A stretch of DNA of 64,000 nucleotides from Thioclava atlantica (GCF_000737065.1 NZ_AQRC01000016.1:55958-119957); one strand, 5' to 3'. Counted from the first letter of the stretch, positions 10,970-20,103 are shown. The notes: a model not told the origin generated them from the sequence alone. Made by a program: numbers and translations.

Positions 10970-12008
10970 TCAGACGCCTGGCCATTTCGGCCACCCGGGC
11001 GGCGAGCCCCTCGATCGCCTCCGCATCGAGCCGCTCGGCCTCGACCACCAGCTCACCCTCGACATGGCGAGCGCGGTGCTTCTCGTAGCGCGGATCGTAA
11101 TGGTCGCGCATCAGCTCCCCGGCGAGCGCGGCATACTCCCCGGCCACGGCCTGCGCCTGCCACGCGGCGATCCGCTCGGCCGGCTGGAAGGGGCGCAACT
11201 GCTCGATCACCGCCAGCAGCCGCTCCGGATCGGCGGTGATATCGGCATAGGCGCGCGCCAGATAGCTCGCCCGTTCGGAAAGCGGCGCCCGGACGCGGAT
11301 GCGCGGCGCGTTGCGGATCGCGTCCCAGACGCCCTTGGGCAGTTGCAGATCGCCGATCTTGGAACTTTCCGCCTCGAGCAGCACGGGACGCGCCGGATCG
11401 AGCGCGGCGACCTCCATCGCGAGGCGCGTCTCGAAATCCTTCTGGCCCGACTGCCCGCCCGCCATCGCTCCGAACAGCGAGCCGCGATGATTTGCAAGCC
11501 CCTCGAGGTCGATCACCTGTGCGCCCTGGCGCGCGGCGGATTTCAGGATGTCGGTCTTCGCGGTGCCGGTATTGCCGTCGAGCACCACCACCGGACCGGG
11601 CATCGGCGCGTCATTGGCCTCGATCACCAGCCGCCGCCAGCTCTTGTAACCGCCCTCGACCAGTTCCGCCCGCCAGCCGACCTGACGCAGGATCGTCGCG
11701 AACGACCCCGAGCGCTGCCCGCCCCGCCAGCAATAGACCAGCGGCCGCCAGCCGCCGGGCTTGTCGGCAAGCGCCCCCTGCAGGTGGCGCGCCGCATTCT
11801 GCGCGACCAGCGCCGCACCGATCTTGCGGGCATCGAAAGGCGAGACCTGCTTGTAGATCGTGCCCACCTCGGCGCGCTCGGCATCGTCGAGCACGGGCAG
11901 ATTGATCGCACCGGGAACGTGATCCTCGGCAAATTCGGAGGGGGAGCGCACGTCGATGATCGTATCGAAATCGAGCGCGGCGACCTGCGCGACGGAGGTG
12001 AGTTGCAT
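10962..12008 (-). CDS. mnmH: tRNA 2-selenouridine synthase (SelU/MnmH)
   Basis: Encodes 348 aa. The N-terminal rhodanese domain carries the catalytic cysteine C93 in YCWRGGQRSGS, and the C-terminal part is a P-loop domain. MnmH converts 2-thiouridine at wobble position 34 to 2-selenouridine using selenophosphate from SelD, encoded convergently next door with an 8-base overlap. The P-loop reads GNTGTAKT (145-152), with alanine where the classic Walker A has glycine before the lysine. The start at 12008 was chosen because an upstream extension would read through the transpeptidase gene; the ATG overlaps that gene's stop, so the two are probably cotranscribed. Confidence 0.92.
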   Translation of the reverse strand: MQLTSVAQVAALDFDTIIDVRSPSEFAEDHVPGAINLPVLDDAERAEVGTIYKQVSPFDARKIGAALVAQNAARHLQGALADKPGGWRPLVYCWRGGQRSGSFATILRQVGWRAELVEGGYKSWRRLVIEANDAPMPGPVVVLDGNTGTAKTDILKSAARQGAQVIDLEGLANHRGSLFGAMAGGQSGQKDFETRLAMEVAALDPARPVLLEAESSKIGDLQLPKGVWDAIRNAPRIRVRAPLSERASYLARAYADITADPERLLAVIEQLRPFQPAERIAAWQAQAVAGEYAALAGELMRDHYDPRYEKHRARHVEGELVVEAERLDAEAIEGLAARVAEMARRLTS

Positions 12009-12592
12009 CAGTAGACGGTGACCTGCGTGCCGAGCGGGACCTTGTCGAATAGCTCGATCACGTGGTCGTTGACCATGCGGATGCAGCCATTCGAGACCGC
12101 ATGGCCGATCGAACTCGGGGTGGTCGTGCCGTGGATCCGGATCGCGGTATCGCGGCCGTTCTGATAGAGATACATAGCGCGTGCCCCGAGCGGATTTTCC
12201 GGCCCGCCCTGCATCCCGTCGGCATATTTCGCATAGGAGCGGGGATCGCGCTCGATCATCTCCGGCGTCGGTTTCCAGCTCGGCCATTCGACCTTGCGCC
12301 CGACTACGGCCTGACCGCGGAAGGTCAGCTCCGCCTTGCCCACCGCGACGCCGTAGCGCATCGCCTCGCCGGGCGCGGTGACGTGATAGAGGAAGAACTT
12401 GTCCGACAGGATGATGATCGAACCCACGGGGAGATCGGGCTTCACCCGCACGCGCGTCGGGTAATATTGCGATCCGATCGGCCAGCGGCCCGCAGCCACG
12501 TTCTCGGCCTCCGGCTCGATCGCCTCGGCACGGGCGGCAAGCCCGCTGAGCGCAAGGGCGGCGAGCGAAAGCGTGAAGGCGCGGCGATCCAT
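12008..12592 (-). CDS. L,D-transpeptidase (YkuD family)
   Basis: Encodes 194 aa. The N terminus MDRRAFTLSLAALALSG is a signal sequence with an RR motif ending at ARA, so the protein is exported to the periplasm. The YkuD catalytic block HGTTTPSSIGHAVSNGCIRM holds His154, His164 and the nucleophile Cys170. Such enzymes make 3-3 cross-links in peptidoglycan or attach proteins to it. The ATG at 12592 is preceded by AGGAG at good spacing; the upstream ATG at 12610 would prepend six residues without a ribosome site. The 3' end overlaps mnmH. Confidence 0.9.
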   Translation of the reverse strand: MDRRAFTLSLAALALSGLAARAEAIEPEAENVAAGRWPIGSQYYPTRVRVKPDLPVGSIIILSDKFFLYHVTAPGEAMRYGVAVGKAELTFRGQAVVGRKVEWPSWKPTPEMIERDPRSYAKYADGMQGGPENPLGARAMYLYQNGRDTAIRIHGTTTPSSIGHAVSNGCIRMVNDHVIELFDKVPLGTQVTVY

Positions 12593-12711
12593 CGAAAACT
12601 CCTGACACAAGGCACGAAACGAACAAGGGCGAGGCTAGCAAAGCCGCCCCGCCCTCTCAAGATTTCCCACGTCGCGGGCGCGCTTGCCCGCGAAAGCGTG
12701 GCCGCGATGCC

Positions 12712-12918
12712 TTACTTGTCGAAGGCGCAGCCGGCCTTCACGCCGAACATGCCGAAGATCTTGGCCGCCGGGCAGAAGCCGGTGAAGGCGGATTGCAGGA
12801 GGTTCACGCCGATGAAGGCGGTGAACCAGAGCCAGTAGATCGACACGTAAACGGCCAGCAGAAGGCTGATCAGGATCATGACGCCGGCAAAGGCGAAGAT
12901 GGCGCGGTCGAGGTTCAT
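12712..12918 (-). CDS. DUF2892 / YgaP-type inner-membrane protein
   Basis: Encodes 68 aa with two hydrophobic helices at about residues 5-25 and 28-45. The segment FTGFCPAAKIFGMFGVKAGC matches the YgaP transmembrane domain family (DUF2892), in which a conserved Cys-Pro follows the second helix. The domain often occurs with rhodanese or stress functions, but no role is proven for the stand-alone form. GGAGATATCC lies before the ATG. It is divergent from copA across about 136 bases. Confidence 0.82.
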   Translation of the reverse strand: MNLDRAIFAFAGVMILISLLLAVYVSIYWLWFTAFIGVNLLQSAFTGFCPAAKIFGMFGVKAGCAFDK

Positions 12919-13054
12919 TGGATATCTCCGGAAAGAGTGAAAGCGCTTGCCTCGGAGATATCATCCCCGCGCAATAAATTCAATAGAATGCATATGTTGC
13001 CGCGACTCTTGACCACAGGTGCGAATACCTCACTTCTGCTACAGGAGCGACACG

Positions 13055-15487
13055 ATGACCAAGACCGTTTTCACCATAGATGCAATGCATTGCGGGGCCT
13101 GCACCGGGCGCGTGGAACGCGCGCTGAGCGCCGAGCCCGGCGTCACGGAGGCGCGGGCGAACCTGATGGCGCGCACCGCCACAGTCGAGTTCGAGGCGCC
13201 CGCGACCCCGGCCTCGCTGATGGAGGCTCTCGAGAAGGCCGGCTACCCGGCCTCGGGGGGCGAGGCGCTGCTCGATGTCGAGGGGATGACCTGTGCCAGT
13301 TGCGCCGGACGGGTGGAACGCGCCCTGACCGCGCTGCCCGGCGTCAGCGCGGCGAGCGTGAACCTCGCGACCCAGAGCGCGCAGGTCTCCTACGTTGAGG
13401 GCTCCGTCACGCCCGAGGATCTCGCGAAGGCGGTGACCGAGGCGGGCTATCCCGCGCGACCGCGCGACCGTGCCGCGCCGCCCGAACCCGCAGCCGCGCG
13501 GCAGGCCGAGGAAGCGCGCCGCCTGCGCCGCCACTTCCTGACCGCGCTGGCACTCACCCTGCCCGTCTTCGCGCTCGCGATGGGATCGCATCTGGTCCCG
13601 GGCGTGCATCACCTGATCGCCACCACGATCGGCGAGCGCACCAGCTGGTGGATCCAGTTCGTCCTGACCGCGCTGGTGCTCGCCTTCCCGGGACGGCTCT
13701 TCCTCACCATCGGCATCCCCGCGCTCCTGCGCGGCGCGCCCGAGATGAATTCGCTCGTCGCGATGGGCTCGCTCGCGGCCTTTCTATATTCCGCCCTCGT
13801 CACCATCGCGCCGGGCTTGGTGCCCGAAAGCGCGCGCGGGGTCTATTTCGAGGCTGCCGCAACCATCGTCACGCTGATCCTGCTCGGCCGCTGGCTCGAG
13901 GCCCGCGCCAAGGGTCGCGCCGGCGAGGCGATCTCGCGGCTGATCGGGCTGCAACCCAAGACCGCCCGCGTGCAGACCGAAACCGGCATCGAGGAACGCG
14001 CGATCGCCGATCTGACACCCGGAGACATTCTGCTTCTGGCGCCGGGCGAACGCGTCGCGCTCGACGGGGTGATCGTGGAAGGTGCGGGCCATGTCGATGA
14101 GAGCATGCTCACCGGCGAGCCGGTCCCGGTCTCGAAAGCCGAAGGTGATCCGATCACCGGCGGCACCGTGAACGGCGAGAGCGCGCTGAGCTACCGCGTC
14201 ACCGCGACCGGGGGCGACACCGTGCTCGCGCGCATCATCGCGATGGTCGAGGAGGCGCAGGGGGCGAAACTGCCCGTCCAGGCGCTCGTCGACAAGGTGA
14301 CCCGCGTCTTCGTGCCGGTGGTGATGGCGCTCTCGCTCACGACTTTCCTGATCTGGCTCGCCGCGGGCATGGGATTCACCCATGCCTTCGTCGCGGCGAT
14401 CGCGGTGATGATCATCGCCTGCCCCTGTGCGATGGGGCTCGCGACGCCGGTCTCGATCCTCGTGGGCACGGGGCGCGGCGCGGAGCTGGGCCTGCTGTTC
14501 CGGCGCGGCGACGCGCTCCAGCGCCTCTCCGAGGTGTCCATCGTCGGCTTCGACAAGACCGGCACGCTGACCCAGGGCGCACCCGCCTTGACCGACCTGC
14601 ATCCGCTCGCCGAGCTCTCCGAGGACGAAATTCTCGCCTTGGCGGCGGGGGCCGAGAGCCGCTCCGAACATCCGCTCGCCCGTGCGATCCTCGGCGCTGC
14701 CGAGGCGCGCGGCATCGCCCATGCGCCTGTCAAACGGGTCAAGGCACTCTCGGGCAAGGGCCTGCGCGCCCAGGTCGAGGCGGGCAAGCTCTGGATCGGA
14801 AATGCGGGCGCGATGGCCGAGGCCGGGGCGGATATCGCCCCGTTCCGCGCGCAGGCCGAAGCGCTCGCCGCGAAGGGCCGAACCCCGGTCTGGATGGCGC
14901 TCGAGGACCGTGTCGTAGCGCTGATGGCGCTCTCCGATCCGATCAAGCCAGAGGCCCGCGCGGCCGTCGCGGCGTTGCACCGGGCGGGCGTCGAGGTCGC
15001 GATGGTCACCGGCGACACGCGCGCCACCGCGCAGGCCGTGGCGGATGAGCTCGGGATCGACCGGGTCGAGGCCGAGGTCCTGCCCGAGGGCAAGCGCGAC
15101 GCGGTCGAGACCCTGCGCAAATCGGGCGCAGTGGCCTTCGTGGGCGACGGGATCAATGATGCCCCGGCCCTCGCCGCGGCCGATGTCGGCCTCGCGATCG
15201 GGACCGGGACCGATGTGGCGATCGAGGCGGCCGAGGTGGTGCTGATGCGCGGCGACCCGACCGGCGTCGCGCAGGCGCTCGGGCTGTCGCGCGCGGTGAT
15301 GCGCAACATCAAGCAGAACCTGTTCTGGGCCTTCGCCTATAATGTGGCGCTGATCCCGGTCGCCATGGGCATTCTCGTGCCCTTCGGCGGGCCCGGCCTC
15401 TCGCCGATGCTGGCGGCGGGCGCGATGGCGTTTTCCTCGGTCTTCGTGGTCACGAACGCGTTGCGCCTGCGCCGCGCCGGAGGCTGA
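13055..15487 (+). CDS. copA: Copper-exporting P1B-type ATPase
   Basis: Encodes 810 aa. Two N-terminal heavy-metal-binding domains carry MHCGAC (C13, C16) and MTCASC (C80, C83). The P-type core has the transmembrane CPC (residues 456-458), phosphorylation site DKTGT (D500), SEHP in the nucleotide-binding domain and GDGINDAPAL. Near the C terminus, YN and MAFSS motifs in the last two helices are those of Cu(I) exporters. It pumps Cu(I) out of the cytoplasm. GGAG precedes the ATG; the longer frame from 13019 adds no domain. No CueR-type regulator lies next to it in this window. Confidence 0.95.
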   Translation: MTKTVFTIDAMHCGACTGRVERALSAEPGVTEARANLMARTATVEFEAPATPASLMEALEKAGYPASGGEALLDVEGMTCASCAGRVERALTALPGVSAASVNLATQSAQVSYVEGSVTPEDLAKAVTEAGYPARPRDRAAPPEPAAARQAEEARRLRRHFLTALALTLPVFALAMGSHLVPGVHHLIATTIGERTSWWIQFVLTALVLAFPGRLFLTIGIPALLRGAPEMNSLVAMGSLAAFLYSALVTIAPGLVPESARGVYFEAAATIVTLILLGRWLEARAKGRAGEAISRLIGLQPKTARVQTETGIEERAIADLTPGDILLLAPGERVALDGVIVEGAGHVDESMLTGEPVPVSKAEGDPITGGTVNGESALSYRVTATGGDTVLARIIAMVEEAQGAKLPVQALVDKVTRVFVPVVMALSLTTFLIWLAAGMGFTHAFVAAIAVMIIACPCAMGLATPVSILVGTGRGAELGLLFRRGDALQRLSEVSIVGFDKTGTLTQGAPALTDLHPLAELSEDEILALAAGAESRSEHPLARAILGAAEARGIAHAPVKRVKALSGKGLRAQVEAGKLWIGNAGAMAEAGADIAPFRAQAEALAAKGRTPVWMALEDRVVALMALSDPIKPEARAAVAALHRAGVEVAMVTGDTRATAQAVADELGIDRVEAEVLPEGKRDAVETLRKSGAVAFVGDGINDAPALAAADVGLAIGTGTDVAIEAAEVVLMRGDPTGVAQALGLSRAVMRNIKQNLFWAFAYNVALIPVAMGILVPFGGPGLSPMLAAGAMAFSSVFVVTNALRLRRAGG

Positions 15488-15579
15488 TCGGCAAGGCGGC
15501 GCCGACCGCAACCCTGCCCCCTTGCTCCCTTGCGCGCCAGAGGCTTTGCTGCGCCAAAATCCCTGGCCGGAGCCCGCGC

Positions 15580-16041
15580 ATGCTGCCTCGTCGTTCCTTT
15601 CTGCTCTCGCTGGGTGCGCTCGCCGCCTGCGGCGGTGCTCCGCATCCGCTCCCGAAGCCGGACAACAACCCCGCGCTGCACCGCAATGAGACCCCGCAGA
15701 TACGCCGGCTCATCAACCATTATTCCGACCGTTACGGCGTGCCGCGCAGCCTCACGCACCGGGTGATCCAGCGCGAAAGCGGCTATCGCCCCGAGGCCCG
15801 CAACGGCCCCTATTACGGGTTGATGCAGATCCTGCCCCAGACCGCGCGCGGCATGGGGTTTCGCGGTCATCCCTCGGACCTGCTCGATGCCGAGACCAAC
15901 CTGAAATACGCGGTGAAATACCTGCGCGGCGCGTGGCTCGTCTCCGACGGCTCGCAGGATCGCGCGGTGATGTGGTATGCGCGCGGCTATTACTACGAGG
16001 CCAAGCGGCGCGGGATGCTGAAGGCGACCGGGCTGCGCTGA
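15580..16041 (+). CDS. Lipoprotein lytic transglycosylase (SLT domain)
   Basis: Encodes 153 aa. The signal MLPRRSFLLSLGALAAC ends in a lipobox with Cys17, so it is probably anchored to a membrane. The remainder is a short SLT/goose-lysozyme-like domain with catalytic Glu66 in QRESGYRPEA, followed by YGLMQILPQTARGMGF and AVKYLRGAW. It should cleave glycan strands of peptidoglycan to anhydro-muropeptides. GGAG lies eight bases upstream of the ATG. It ends against a repeat-rich convergent junction. Confidence 0.9.
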   Translation: MLPRRSFLLSLGALAACGGAPHPLPKPDNNPALHRNETPQIRRLINHYSDRYGVPRSLTHRVIQRESGYRPEARNGPYYGLMQILPQTARGMGFRGHPSDLLDAETNLKYAVKYLRGAWLVSDGSQDRAVMWYARGYYYEAKRRGMLKATGLR

Positions 16042-16074
16042 GCCCTGCGGCGCGCATCGTGATCGGGTCGGGAC

Positions 16075-16153
16075 GCTCCGCGGGGGTATTGGGGCTAGGT
16101 GAAGATCACAAGCGCCTTTGCCTTCACCGAGGTTCAGATCCCCCGCCGGAGGC
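16075..16153. repeat. Head-to-head copies of a dispersed intergenic repeat
   Basis: The left half (16075-16104) reads GCTCCG, CGGGGG, TATT and CTAGGTGAAG. The right half (16122-16153), read on the minus strand, is GCCTCCGGCGGGGG followed by CTCGGTGAAG. The halves are imperfect inverted copies that could fold into one long stem, with 9 of 10 bases matching at the inner arm. The element fills the junction between the convergent transglycosylase and YbbP-type permease genes; single copies occur near 20.1 and 31.0 kb. Confidence 0.7.
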
Positions 16154-16179
16154 GTCCGCGCGAACCGCCCACGACCGCG

Positions 16180-18687
16180 CTATTCGGGTGCGCGCAACAC
16201 CCCGGCCGGGCGCGCGGCGAGCGGGCGCAGCGCGAAGAGCAGACCGGCGATCAGCGTCGCGAGCATCCCGCCGAGCACGATCACGAGCGCCGGCGCGAGG
16301 GCGAAGCGGTAATCCACCCCCATCACCTGATGGACCACCGCCCAGCCCGCGAGCCCGCCGAAGAGGATCGCGACCAGCCCCGCCGCCGCGCCCATCAGCG
16401 CCGAGCGCAGCGCGAAGCTCGCGAGGATCGCGCCTCGCGTCGCACCGAGCGTCTTGAGCATCGCCGCTTCCCAGGCCCGTTCGCGCTCGCCCGAGGCGGC
16501 CGCGCCCACCAGCACCACGAACCCCGTCAGCAATGTTACGCCAGCCGCCAGAGACGTCGCGCGCGCGATCGCGGAGAGCGCCTCGGTGACGCGCGCGATC
16601 GCGTCGCGGACCCGGATCGCGGTGATATTGGGAAATCGCTCGGCCAGCTGGCGCATCACCTGCGCCTCGGCCTCGGGCGGGGCGTAAATGGTCGCGAGCC
16701 AGGTATGGGGCGCGCCGCGCAGCGCCGCCGGGTCGAGGGTGAGGACGAAACCGATCCCGCCGGTCGAGAAATCGACATCGCGGAACGAGCTGATCGTCGC
16801 GGTGATGTCGCGGCCGAGAATGTTGACGGTGATCGTGTCGCCGAGTTTCAGCCCCAGCTCCTGCGCCTCCTTGGCCGAGAAGCTCGCAAGCGGCGGCCCG
16901 GTGTAATCCTCGGGCCACCATTCGCCTGCGGTGAGTTTCTCGCGCGGGGCATCGCCATAGGTCACGCCCCGGTCTCCGCGCAGCACCCAGTGCTCGCCCG
17001 CCACCTTGCGTGCATCCTGCCCGTTGATCCTGGTGATCACGCCGCGCAGCATCGGCACCGCCTCGACCTTGCTGACCTCGGGCATCTGGCCCAGCAGGGT
17101 CTCGAAGGGGTCGATCTGGTCGGGCTGGATATCGAGGACGAAATAGGCCGGCGCGACTTTGGGCAGATCCCGGTCGATCGCATGGCGGAGCCCCTGATCG
17201 ACCTGCCCCACCGCGGCGAGCACGGAGAGCCCGAGCCCGAGCGAGAGGATGACGGGGCGCGCCTCGGAGCGCGGGCCGCCGATCGCGGCGAGGGCCGCGC
17301 GCAGCACCGGACGCCCGCGGGCGAGATGCCGGGCGCCGCGCGCGGCGCGGCGGATCAGCGCGGCGGCGAGCGCGAGGATCAGGAGCGCGACGGCGATCCC
17401 GCCGAGGCTCGACAGCGTCAGCCCCCAGAGCCCGGAGAAGAGCGCCGAGACCACGACGATCACGCTCAGGAGCGCCCCCGTCAGCATCAGCGTCGGCCAG
17501 CCCGGCAGCATCCGCCCGCTGCGGGTGTCGCGATAGAGCCGTGCTGCGCGCATTCCCGCCATCCGCGAGAGCGGCCAGAGCGCGAAGAGCGTCGCCACCA
17601 GAGCGCCGTAGAGCGCGGCTTCGCCGAGCGGGCCGGGATCGAGCGTGAGCGTCACCGGCAGCGGCAGCGCCCGCTCGATCAGCCCCGAAGTGCCGAAGAC
17701 GAGGCCAGCGCCGAGGCCGAGCCCCAGGAGAATACCCACCAAACCGATTGCCGCGAGCTGGATCAGGAAGGCCGCCCGGATGACCGCCCCCGTCGCGCCG
17801 AGCGCGCGCAGCGTCGCGATCGTGGGCGCTTTCCGCTCGATCCAGGCCGCAACCGTGGCCGAGATGCCGACGCCGCCCACGGCAAGCCCGGCGAGCCCCA
17901 CCAGCACGAGGAAGGAGCCGAGGCGTTGCACGAAGCGTTCCGCGCCGGGGGCCGCGCGGCGACGGTCGGACCAGCGCATCCCCGCCCCCTCGAACCGGCG
18001 CAGGGCGTCGCGCTTGAGCGTGGCGAGTTCCGTTCCGGGCGGCAGTGTGACGCGGTATTCCGTCTCGAAGAGTGAGCCTGGGGCGAGCAACGGCGTCTTC
18101 TCGATTGCCGCGAGCGACACGATCGAATGCGGCCCGAGCGCGAAGCCCGTGCCGGTGCTGTCGGGCTCGCGCAGGATCCGCGCCATCATGACGAAGTCCT
18201 GCCCGCCGAGCTTGACCGGATCGCCCGGTTCCAGGCCCAGACGATCGGCGAGGATCGGGTCGAGAAAGATCCCCGGCCTGCCCCCCTCGCCCTTGAGCGC
18301 GCCCATCCCGACCGGCGGGTCGAGCTGAAGCTTGCCGGCGAGCGGATAGGCCCCGTCGACCGCCTTGGCCTGGGTCAGCGCCCGGTCGGCAAGGTCGGTG
18401 CCGGTCGCGAGCATCGAGCGGAAATCGATCACCTCCGACACGCGCTCGGCGTGCTCCGCGATCCAGCTCAGTTCTTCGGCTTTGGCGCGGCGATAGGTAA
18501 ATTCGTATTGCGCATCGCCGCCCAGAAGCACCGCCCCCTGATCGGAGAGCGCGCGTTCGATGGCGGAGCGCACCAACCCGACCGCGGCGATCGCGGCAAC
18601 GCCCAGCATCAGGCACAGGAGCATCACCCAGAACCCGCGAAGCCCCGAGCGGAGCTCGCGCCGGGCGATGGTGAGGGCGGTCCTCAT
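16180..18687 (-). CDS. YbbP-type ABC transporter permease (two FtsX domains)
   Basis: Encodes 835 aa. A helix near residues 18-40 is followed by a periplasmic MacB-like region, a first FtsX domain (about 255-375), a central group of helices (about 400-450), a second large periplasmic region and a C-terminal FtsX domain (about 715-830). This ten-helix layout is that of YbbP. With the adjacent ATPase it forms a non-importing ABC system; in E. coli the same trio with tesA is conserved but its substrate is unproven. The ATG at 18687 overlaps the ATPase stop by four bases. Confidence 0.88.
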   Translation of the reverse strand: MRTALTIARRELRSGLRGFWVMLLCLMLGVAAIAAVGLVRSAIERALSDQGAVLLGGDAQYEFTYRRAKAEELSWIAEHAERVSEVIDFRSMLATGTDLADRALTQAKAVDGAYPLAGKLQLDPPVGMGALKGEGGRPGIFLDPILADRLGLEPGDPVKLGGQDFVMMARILREPDSTGTGFALGPHSIVSLAAIEKTPLLAPGSLFETEYRVTLPPGTELATLKRDALRRFEGAGMRWSDRRRAAPGAERFVQRLGSFLVLVGLAGLAVGGVGISATVAAWIERKAPTIATLRALGATGAVIRAAFLIQLAAIGLVGILLGLGLGAGLVFGTSGLIERALPLPVTLTLDPGPLGEAALYGALVATLFALWPLSRMAGMRAARLYRDTRSGRMLPGWPTLMLTGALLSVIVVVSALFSGLWGLTLSSLGGIAVALLILALAAALIRRAARGARHLARGRPVLRAALAAIGGPRSEARPVILSLGLGLSVLAAVGQVDQGLRHAIDRDLPKVAPAYFVLDIQPDQIDPFETLLGQMPEVSKVEAVPMLRGVITRINGQDARKVAGEHWVLRGDRGVTYGDAPREKLTAGEWWPEDYTGPPLASFSAKEAQELGLKLGDTITVNILGRDITATISSFRDVDFSTGGIGFVLTLDPAALRGAPHTWLATIYAPPEAEAQVMRQLAERFPNITAIRVRDAIARVTEALSAIARATSLAAGVTLLTGFVVLVGAAASGERERAWEAAMLKTLGATRGAILASFALRSALMGAAAGLVAILFGGLAGWAVVHQVMGVDYRFALAPALVIVLGGMLATLIAGLLFALRPLAARPAGVLRAPE

Positions 18688-19370
18688 GCAGATTTCTCCG
18701 CGCCCGCGACCTGCCCGTCATGCAGCTCCACGATCCGGCCGCAGCGCGCGGCGAGATCGGGGGCGTGGGTGACAAGAACCAGCGTCGCCCCGTGGCGCGC
18801 CTGCAGGTCGAAGAGCATCTCGATGATCGTCTCGCCGGTCGCGCTGTCGAGATTGCCGGTAGGCTCGTCGGCGAGAAGGATCGCGGGGCGCGGCGCCACC
18901 GCGCGGGCGAGCGCGACGCGCTGCTGCTCGCCGCCCGAAAGCTGGCTCGGATAGTGATCGACGCGATGCCCGAGCCCGACTGCGTCGAGTTCGCTCAGCG
19001 CGCGCTCGAACGCCCGCGCGACGCCCGCGATCTCGAGCGGCATCGCGACGTTTTCCAGCGCGGTCATCGTCGGGATGAGGTGGAAGCTTTGGAAAACCAC
19101 CCCCATATTACCTCTGCGGAAACGGGCCAGCGCATCTTCCGACATGCGCGACAGATCCTGACCCAGAGCCGTGACCGATCCGGAGGTGGCCCGCTCGAGC
19201 CCCCCCATCAGCATCAGGAGCGAAGATTTGCCCGATCCCGAAGGCCCCGTCAGCCCGACGCTTTCCCCCCGCGCGATCGCGAGGTCGATCCCGCGCAGGA
19301 TCTCGACCGGCCCGGTATTGCCCTCGAGCGCGAGCCGCGCCGCCTTCAGTTCGAGAATGGTCTCATTCAT
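18684..19370 (-). CDS. YbbA-type ABC transporter ATP-binding protein
   Basis: Encodes 228 aa of the LolD/MacB/YbbA ATPase class. It has Walker [11 protein letters not shown]-loop FQSFHLIP, signature [14 protein letters not shown] and Walker B ILLADEPTGNLD. It is partnered with the downstream permease through a 4-base overlap. The start MNETILEL at 19370 gives the usual length; an upstream extension to 19526 would read through the divergent esterase. The start codon overlaps that esterase's ATG on the other strand. Confidence 0.9.
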   Translation of the reverse strand: MNETILELKAARLALEGNTGPVEILRGIDLAIARGESVGLTGPSGSGKSSLLMLMGGLERATSGSVTALGQDLSRMSEDALARFRRGNMGVVFQSFHLIPTMTALENVAMPLEIAGVARAFERALSELDAVGLGHRVDHYPSQLSGGEQQRVALARAVAPRPAILLADEPTGNLDSATGETIIEMLFDLQARHGATLVLVTHAPDLAARCGRIVELHDGQVAGAEKSA

Positions 19371-20079
19371 GCGCCGCCGTCTTTCTTTTGCTTCAAAGGG
19401 ATATGGTCCGCTCGGGGCGTTACGCAAGCGGATCGCGGCCGGATTTCTCGTCATGCTGCTCGGTCCGGCCCCCGCCCTGCCGGCCGCGGCGCAGGTCTCG
19501 ATCCTCGCGCTCGGGGATTCGCTCACCCAAGGCTACGGGCTCGACAATCCGCAAGACGGGCTGGTGCCGCAGCTGCAAAGCTGGCTGCGCGAACACGGGC
19601 AGGATGTTCAGGTGATCAATGGCGGCGTCTCGGGAGACACCACGGCCGGGGGGTTGTCGCGGATCGACTGGCTGCTGACGCCGCGTCCCGATGCGGTGAT
19701 CGTCGCGCTCGGGGGCAATGACCTGTTGCGCGGGCTGCCGCCGCGCGAGGCGCGCTCCAATCTCGACGCGATCCTCGCCAAGCTTCAGACGCAGCACATC
19801 CCGGCGCTGATCGCGGGCCTGCCCGCCCCGGGCAATTACGGCCCCGATTACCAGACCGAATTCGATGCGATCTGGCCCGACCTGGCCCAGAAATACGACG
19901 CGGTCCTCGTGCCGAACCTGCTGCAGCCGATCACCGACACCCCGATCGAGGAGCGCGCGAAGATCGACCTGATGCAGCCCGACAATATCCACCCCTCGCC
20001 CGCGGGCGTGAAGAAGGTGATCGCGGCGCTCGGGCCGAAGGTGCTCGATCTGCTGGCGAAGGTGAAGCCGGGGAACTGA
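19369..20079 (+). CDS. TesA-like SGNH arylesterase/lysophospholipase
   Basis: Encodes 236 aa. The arginine-rich start and hydrophobic stretch AAGFLVMLLG ending in PAAAQ form a signal peptide. The four SGNH blocks are present: GDSLTQGYG (Ser51), GGVSGDTT, GGND and DNIHPSPAG. The enzyme should hydrolyse esters or thioesters in the periplasm. The ATG at 19369 is the only in-frame start that keeps the whole signal peptide; the next, at 19453, would remove its basic n-region. This start overlaps the ATPase start codon on the opposite strand by two bases, leaving no intergenic space. Confidence 0.88.
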   Translation: MRRRLSFASKGYGPLGALRKRIAAGFLVMLLGPAPALPAAAQVSILALGDSLTQGYGLDNPQDGLVPQLQSWLREHGQDVQVINGGVSGDTTAGGLSRIDWLLTPRPDAVIVALGGNDLLRGLPPREARSNLDAILAKLQTQHIPALIAGLPAPGNYGPDYQTEFDAIWPDLAQKYDAVLVPNLLQPITDTPIEERAKIDLMQPDNIHPSPAGVKKVIAALGPKVLDLLAKVKPGN

Positions 20080-20103
20080 GGCTTGCGACGCTGGCGCGGC
20101 TGG

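Noticed and set aside
13009..13030. Possible CueR/MerR-type promoter before copA (TTGACC and an AGGT/ACCT dyad)
   Set aside because: The dyad orientation is opposite to the usual ACC...GGT of CueR sites, the -10 match at 19-base spacing is poor, and no regulator gene is adjacent.
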